Assembly: GCA_016704895.1 (NCBI GenBank)
Contig: JADIZG010000048.1
Location: forward strand, 1 to 9,197
DNA: 9,197 nt
DNA from: Betaproteobacteria bacterium
GTDB taxonomy: Bacteria > Pseudomonadota > Gammaproteobacteria > Burkholderiales > Casimicrobiaceae
Direction of reading: 5' to 3'
A program made the translations under genes and the position numbers. Of the stretch, positions 6,103 through 9,197 are shown one piece after another. The notes below the pieces were generated by a model. It saw nothing but the letters and a program-made list of their open reading frames with translations, did no database searches and was not told the DNA's origin. Each line of letters starts with the position of its first letter. Position 1 is the stretch's first letter.

Positions 6103-7327
6103 CCGACGCGGCGGCGACCCCGGGCGCGCATCGGCGCGCGCGCGCTCGCGGCGGTCGCGATCGTCGTCGCGCTCCTGCTCGCGTGGCGCGCGATCGTCGC
6201 GGCCACGACGGCCTGGCAGGAGGGCGGCCGGGCGGTCGTCCTCGGGCGGGCCGCGCCGACGGCCGGCGAGGTGTTGCCGGAGCAGCGCTGGCGTGCGCAG
6301 CTCGCGCGCAATCCGACCGACTTCGTCGCGCTGCTGGCGCTCGCGCGCGTGCTCGAGCAGAAGGGCGACGTCGCCGGCGCGCGCCGCGATCGTCGAGGCG
6401 ACCGGCTCGCGCCCGCCGACCGGCCGGTGCTGACGGAAGCCGCCGCGTTCCACCTGCGCGCGGGCGAGGAGCCTCAGGCGCTCGCGATCCTGCGCCGGGT
6501 GGCGGACCTTCATCCGGACGCGCGCGCGACGATCTGGCCGGTGTTCACGGCGGTGCTCGAGAGCGGCCGGCGCGACGATTTCTTCGCGGGCATCGCGCGC
6601 GAGGATCCGGAATGGTGGCCGTCGTTCTTCGGACACGCGTGCCAGGCGGCGTCGAGCTCGGACGGGTTGCAGCGCGTGTTCGCGATTCGCGCGGCGGCGG
6701 GCAAGGCCCGCGCCGACGAGCGGCGCTGCCTGATCGGCCGGCTGCAGCGCGAGGGCCGGTGGACGAACGCCTACCAGGCGTGGCTCAACAGCCTGCCGCC
6801 CGCCCACCGGCAGCGCGTCGGCAACGTCTACAACGGCGATTTCGAGCTCCCGATCTCGAATCTCGGCTTCGACTGGATACTCCACGCGCAGGACGGCGTC
6901 GTCGTCGACGTGCGGCCGGCGGCGGGCGCGGACGGCCGCGGCGCGCTCAAGGTCGAGCTCCTCAACAAGCGCTGGAGCGGGCCCCCGGTGCTGCAGACGC
7001 TGATGCTGTTCCCCGGGCAAATACCGGTTCGAGGGCCGGGGCCGGGCCGATCGGCTCGAGACCTGGCTCGGCGTCCAGTGGGGCCTCTACTGCCTGGCCG
7101 ACGACGGGGCGACGCCTCGGCAGCTCGCCCGCAGCGGCAGGTTCCTGGGCTCGTCCGACTGGAACGCGTGGGACGAGGCGTTCGTCGTGCCGAAGGACTG
7201 CCCGGTCCAGCGCCTGCGCCTGGAGCTCGCGAACCCCCGGGGAGACGCCGACACGCCCGGCAATGTGGCGGCCAGGCTGACCGGAACCGCCTGGTTCGAC
7301 GACTTCCTGATCCGCGGGCTTGACTAG
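6099..7327 (+). CDS. Membrane-anchored TPR-like protein with C-terminal beta-sandwich-like region, frameshifted
   Basis: About 409 residues after repair. GTG 6099 overlaps the previous stop (GTGA). After MTDAAATPG one base must be slipped (ACCCCGGG, about 6116-6122) to read RIGARALAAVAIVVALLLAW, a single N-terminal membrane anchor. The next part has TPR-like helical pairs (FVALLALARVLEQKGDVAGA; AAFHLRAGEEPQALAILRRV). Two compensating slips between about 6380 and 6420 would give AIVEATGSRPP, a better TPR continuation. From about 6820 (VYNGDFELPISNLGFDW) it resembles a carbohydrate-binding-module-like jelly roll. A slip at CCCCGGG (7011-7017) leads to GKYRFEGRGRADRLETW, SSDWNAWDEAFVVP and TAWFDDFLIRGLD, with the stop at 7325. 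I do not recognise a named family. Position in the operon and topology suggest a periplasmic scaffold or sugar-binding accessory for EPS synthesis. Confidence 0.75.
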
Positions 7328-7350
7328 CCGGCCCCCCTGACGGCGATAAT
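7320..7350 (+). promoter_or_regulatory. Sigma-70 promoter for the FecR-like gene
   Basis: TTGACT (7320-7325) matches the -35 consensus at five of six positions and GATAAT (7345-7350) matches the -10 at five of six. The spacing is 19 bp, slightly long. The -35 overlaps the stop codon of the TPR-like gene. Transcription would start near 7357, about 50 bases before the ATG at 7406. It is the best sigma-70-like pair I found in the window. Confidence 0.5.
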
Positions 7351-7405
7351 CACCCTTGTGGAATCCTGTCGGCAGCCCCCCGGGCGGCCGGAAAGCACCC
7401 AGACG

Positions 7406-7849
7406 ATGAACATCCGCACCTTCCTTGGCTTCCTGGGCCTCGCCGCCGCGCTCGGCGCCGGGAACGCGGTCGCGCAGCAGGGCACCGTGGCCCGCCTGTC
7501 GAACCTCGAAGGCAACGTGATGGTGAGCCAGGGCGACGGCATGGTCGCCGCCGTCAGGGGCCAGCGCGTCGCGCCGGGCACGCGGGTCGTGACGATGGCC
7601 GGCGGCAAGGCGGTGGTCAACTACGACGTGGGCTGCGACATCTCGCTCAAGGAAAACCAGCGGTTCACCGTGCGGATGGGCGAGTGCGCCCTGCTGCTCG
7701 GCGAAGTGGTCACGCTCGTGCCCGGCTCGGCGACCGTCGCCGTGGCCGGTGTCGGCGTCGTCGAGGTCGTCAGCGGCATCGTCATCGGCGGCGGCCTGAT
7801 CTACGGCGGCTACGAAACGTTCCGCGGCTCGTCGGCCAGCCCCAACTGA
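7406..7849 (+). CDS. Secreted FecR-domain-like protein
   Basis: 147 residues. The signal peptide is MNIRTFLGFLGLAAALGAGN, then AVA with cleavage at about residue 23 before QQGTV. The mature part (GTVARLSNLEGNVMVSQGD, then VAPGTRVVTMAGGKAVV and ISLKENQRFTV) follows the FecR beta-repeat pattern of v..l.G.v.v / l..G..v.T...s.v.v / i.l....f.v. Two cysteines (C77, C94) could form a disulfide. The C-terminal third is Gly/Val-rich and hydrophobic (about 110-136, VAVAGVGVV, GIVIGGGLIYGG) and may insert in or associate with a membrane. No sigma/anti-sigma pair is nearby, so the classical FecR signalling role is not implied; FecR-like proteins also occur as accessories in polysaccharide loci. ATG 7406 is chosen over GTG 7358 because it opens the signal peptide and 7358 sits at the predicted transcription start. 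A weak GGAAAG lies about 10 bases upstream. Confidence 0.85.
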   Translation: MNIRTFLGFLGLAAALGAGNAVAQQGTVARLSNLEGNVMVSQGDGMVAAVRGQRVAPGTRVVTMAGGKAVVNYDVGCDISLKENQRFTVRMGECALLLGEVVTLVPGSATVAVAGVGVVEVVSGIVIGGGLIYGGYETFRGSSASPN

Positions 7850-7881
7850 TCGCCATCGCGACGCCCGTCCGGAACGACGAT

Positions 7882-7909
7882 GTGGAGCCTGCGGGCTCCA
7901 CGTTTTTTT
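7882..7909 (+). terminator. Intrinsic terminator-like hairpin overlapping the Wzy-like start
   Basis: GTGGAGCC (7882-7889), loop TGCG, GGCTCCAC (7894-7901), then G and seven T (7903-7909): a perfect 8-bp stem followed by a T-run, the textbook rho-independent form. It sits 32 bases after the FecR-like stop and would end that transcript. The first stem base is also the first base of the GTG start codon of the next gene, so the structure is both a terminator candidate and a hairpin hiding a start codon. Confidence 0.65.
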
Positions 7910-9197
7910 GGTCGTTCGCGTTCTTCGTGCTCGCCGCGCCGCTGTACCGGGGCGGCAACCGCGCGCTGCCGCTCCTCGCGCTCGAGCTCGCCGCGATCGG
8001 CTTCCTGCTCGCGCTCGCGCTGCGCCGGTACCGCGGGGCGGCGCTTCCCCCGTTGCCGCGCCTCGTGATCGCCGCGCTCGCGGTGCTCCTCGCCTATCCG
8101 TTGATGCAGCTCGTGCCGCTGCCGGAGTCGCTGTGGCGGGCGCTCCCCGGGCACGCCGGCTACGCGGCACTGGCCGAGGGCTTCGCGGCGCCCGGCGCGG
8201 AGGGCGCGCGCCGCGCGATCTCGCTCTTGCCCGCGGCGACCGAGTACGGGTGGCTCGCCATGCTGCCGCCGCTCGCCGCGCTGCTCGCGGTGCGAGCGCT
8301 CGCGCCCGCGCAGGTCGTCGCGCTGCTCGCCGCGATGACGATCCTCGCGGGCCTGCAGGGGCTCGTCGGGCTCTTGCAGGTCGCCGGCGGCGAAGATTCG
8401 TTCCTGCACCTGGGCGATGCTCGCACCTACGGCACGGCGACCGGGACGTTCGTCAATCGCAATCACCTCGCGGCGATGCTCGCGATGATGTTGCCGGTGG
8501 TCGTGGGGCTCCTGCTCTACCGCGCGCGTCACGGAGGTCGCGGCGGGCTCCGGTTCGATGCATCGGGGTCGAACGTCCTGTCGCAGCGTGCGCTGGTGTT
8601 CGCGTCGGCGGCGCTGATCCTGCTGTGCCTGCTGTTCACGCGCTCGCGCGCCGGCATCGCGACCGCGCTCATGGGGCTCGTGTTCTCGTCGATCCTGTTC
8701 GTGCGCGCGCGGAGCGGCTCGCGCCACGCGAAGCCGATCGTCGTCGCGCTCGTCGTTACCGGCATCGCGCTCGCCGCGCTCATCGGGCTCACGCCCCTGC
8801 TCGAGCGGCTGGAGCCCGGTCAGCTCAGGCTCTCGGGCGAAGGGCGGCTCGCGCTCTACGCGGCCACGCTGCGCGGGGCGATCGAGTTCCTGCCGTTCGG
8901 CAGCGGGCTCTCGACCTACGCGAGCGTGTTCCCGCGCTTCCAGGAAGGCGTGGGCGGCGCGTACTACGACTTCGCGCACAACGACTACCTGCAGCTCGTC
9001 ATGGAAACCGGGATCGCGGGCGCGGTGGCGGTGGCGCTGCTGCTCGTCGCGTACGTGATGCGGATGGCGGATCTCGTGATCCGCGGGAGCGAGCGCAGCT
9101 TCACGCTTCTGCAGGTCGCCGCGGGCGTCGGGCTCGCGCCGCTGATCCTCCACAGCGCGTTCGACTTCTCGCTGCACATGCCGGGCATCGCGGTGTG
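7882..9197 (+). CDS. O-antigen ligase/polymerase family protein (Wzy_C), 3' truncated by window
   Basis: At least 438 residues of a polytopic inner-membrane protein with alternating hydrophobic segments from the N-terminus (FWSFAFFVLAAPLYRGGNR). Family features of PF04932 are clear: GTFVNRNHLAAML (N192, H195), LLFTRSRAGIA, the large periplasmic loop FLPFGSGLSTYASVFPRF with YYDFAHNDYLQLVMETG (H366), and HSAFDFSLHMPG at the end. Such proteins polymerise or transfer lipid-linked glycans at the periplasmic face; with a Wza/Wzc-type pair, an EPS polymerase role is most likely. The start GTG 7882 gives MEPAGSTFF; the only other upstream in-frame candidates are CTG 7846 and ATC 7849, and the next, GTG 7927, would cut into the first membrane helix. 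GGAA lies about 9 bases before. The first nine codons form the terminator-like hairpin and T-run. The open frame reaches the window edge with no stop. Confidence 0.92.
   Translation, partial: MEPAGSTFFWSFAFFVLAAPLYRGGNRALPLLALELAAIGFLLALALRRYRGAALPPLPRLVIAALAVLLAYPLMQLVPLPESLWRALPGHAGYAALAEGFAAPGAEGARRAISLLPAATEYGWLAMLPPLAALLAVRALAPAQVVALLAAMTILAGLQGLVGLLQVAGGEDSFLHLGDARTYGTATGTFVNRNHLAAMLAMMLPVVVGLLLYRARHGGRGGLRFDASGSNVLSQRALVFASAALILLCLLFTRSRAGIATALMGLVFSSILFVRARSGSRHAKPIVVALVVTGIALAALIGLTPLLERLEPGQLRLSGEGRLALYAATLRGAIEFLPFGSGLSTYASVFPRFQEGVGGAYYDFAHNDYLQLVMETGIAGAVAVALLLVAYVMRMADLVIRGSERSFTLLQVAAGVGLAPLILHSAFDFSLHMPGIAV

Noticed and set aside
5335..7020. A 561-codon minus-strand frame opposite the J-domain and TPR-like genes
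   Set aside because: It is Arg-rich low-complexity shadow coding; the plus strand carries recognisable J-domain, TM and TPR-like segments.
7358..7405. Upstream GTG start extending the FecR-like protein by 16 residues
   Set aside because: The extension is polar and would precede a complete signal peptide, and the GTG lies at the predicted transcription start.
1..9197. CRISPR arrays, tRNA/rRNA genes, insertion sequences or transposases
   Set aside because: I found no regularly spaced repeats, cloverleaf-like segments, terminal inverted repeats or transposase motifs on either strand by reading.

Overview
The window is very GC-rich (codon third positions almost always G or C) and comes from a Gram-negative proteobacterium, most likely a betaproteobacterium. 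I base that on gene content and codon use; no rRNA or other taxonomic marker is present. It covers the start of an exopolysaccharide (EPS)/capsule locus and, divergently, a small peptide-maturation (RiPP) gene set.

Left part, minus strand (1-1051): three tightly overlapping genes read leftward. They are a PqqD-like peptide chaperone (B1 type), a lasso-peptide B2-like transglutaminase-fold protease, and the beginning of an asparagine-synthase-like protein that leaves the window. Together they look like the maturation half of a lasso-peptide or related RiPP system. No precursor peptide could be recognised.

1052-1303 is a divergent control region with candidate sigma-54-like and sigma-70-like elements and two dyads.

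Right part, plus strand (1304-9197): a polysaccharide export protein (Poly_export + SLBB); a fused Wzz-type chain-length regulator and BY-family tyrosine autokinase; a J-domain protein with a transmembrane segment and a C-terminal NTF2/SnoaL-like domain; a membrane-anchored TPR-like protein with a C-terminal beta-sandwich-like region; a small secreted FecR-like protein; and an O-antigen ligase/polymerase (Wzy_C) protein cut by the window end. The export protein and kinase would form the envelope-spanning export and length-control machine, and the Wzy-like protein the polymerase or ligase. The J-domain and TPR proteins are probably accessory assembly factors. The FecR-like gene has its own good promoter. 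A near-perfect intrinsic-terminator structure overlaps the GTG start of the Wzy-like gene, which suggests attenuation at that junction.

Five of the eight genes (asparagine-synthase-like, B2-like, export protein, J-domain, TPR-like) are broken by single-base frame changes, mostly in C/G runs, while protein homology continues in the new frame. This looks more like uncorrected consensus indels than decay, because the 2.3 kb kinase and the 1.3 kb Wzy-like gene are intact. Coordinates for the broken genes span the whole reconstructed gene.
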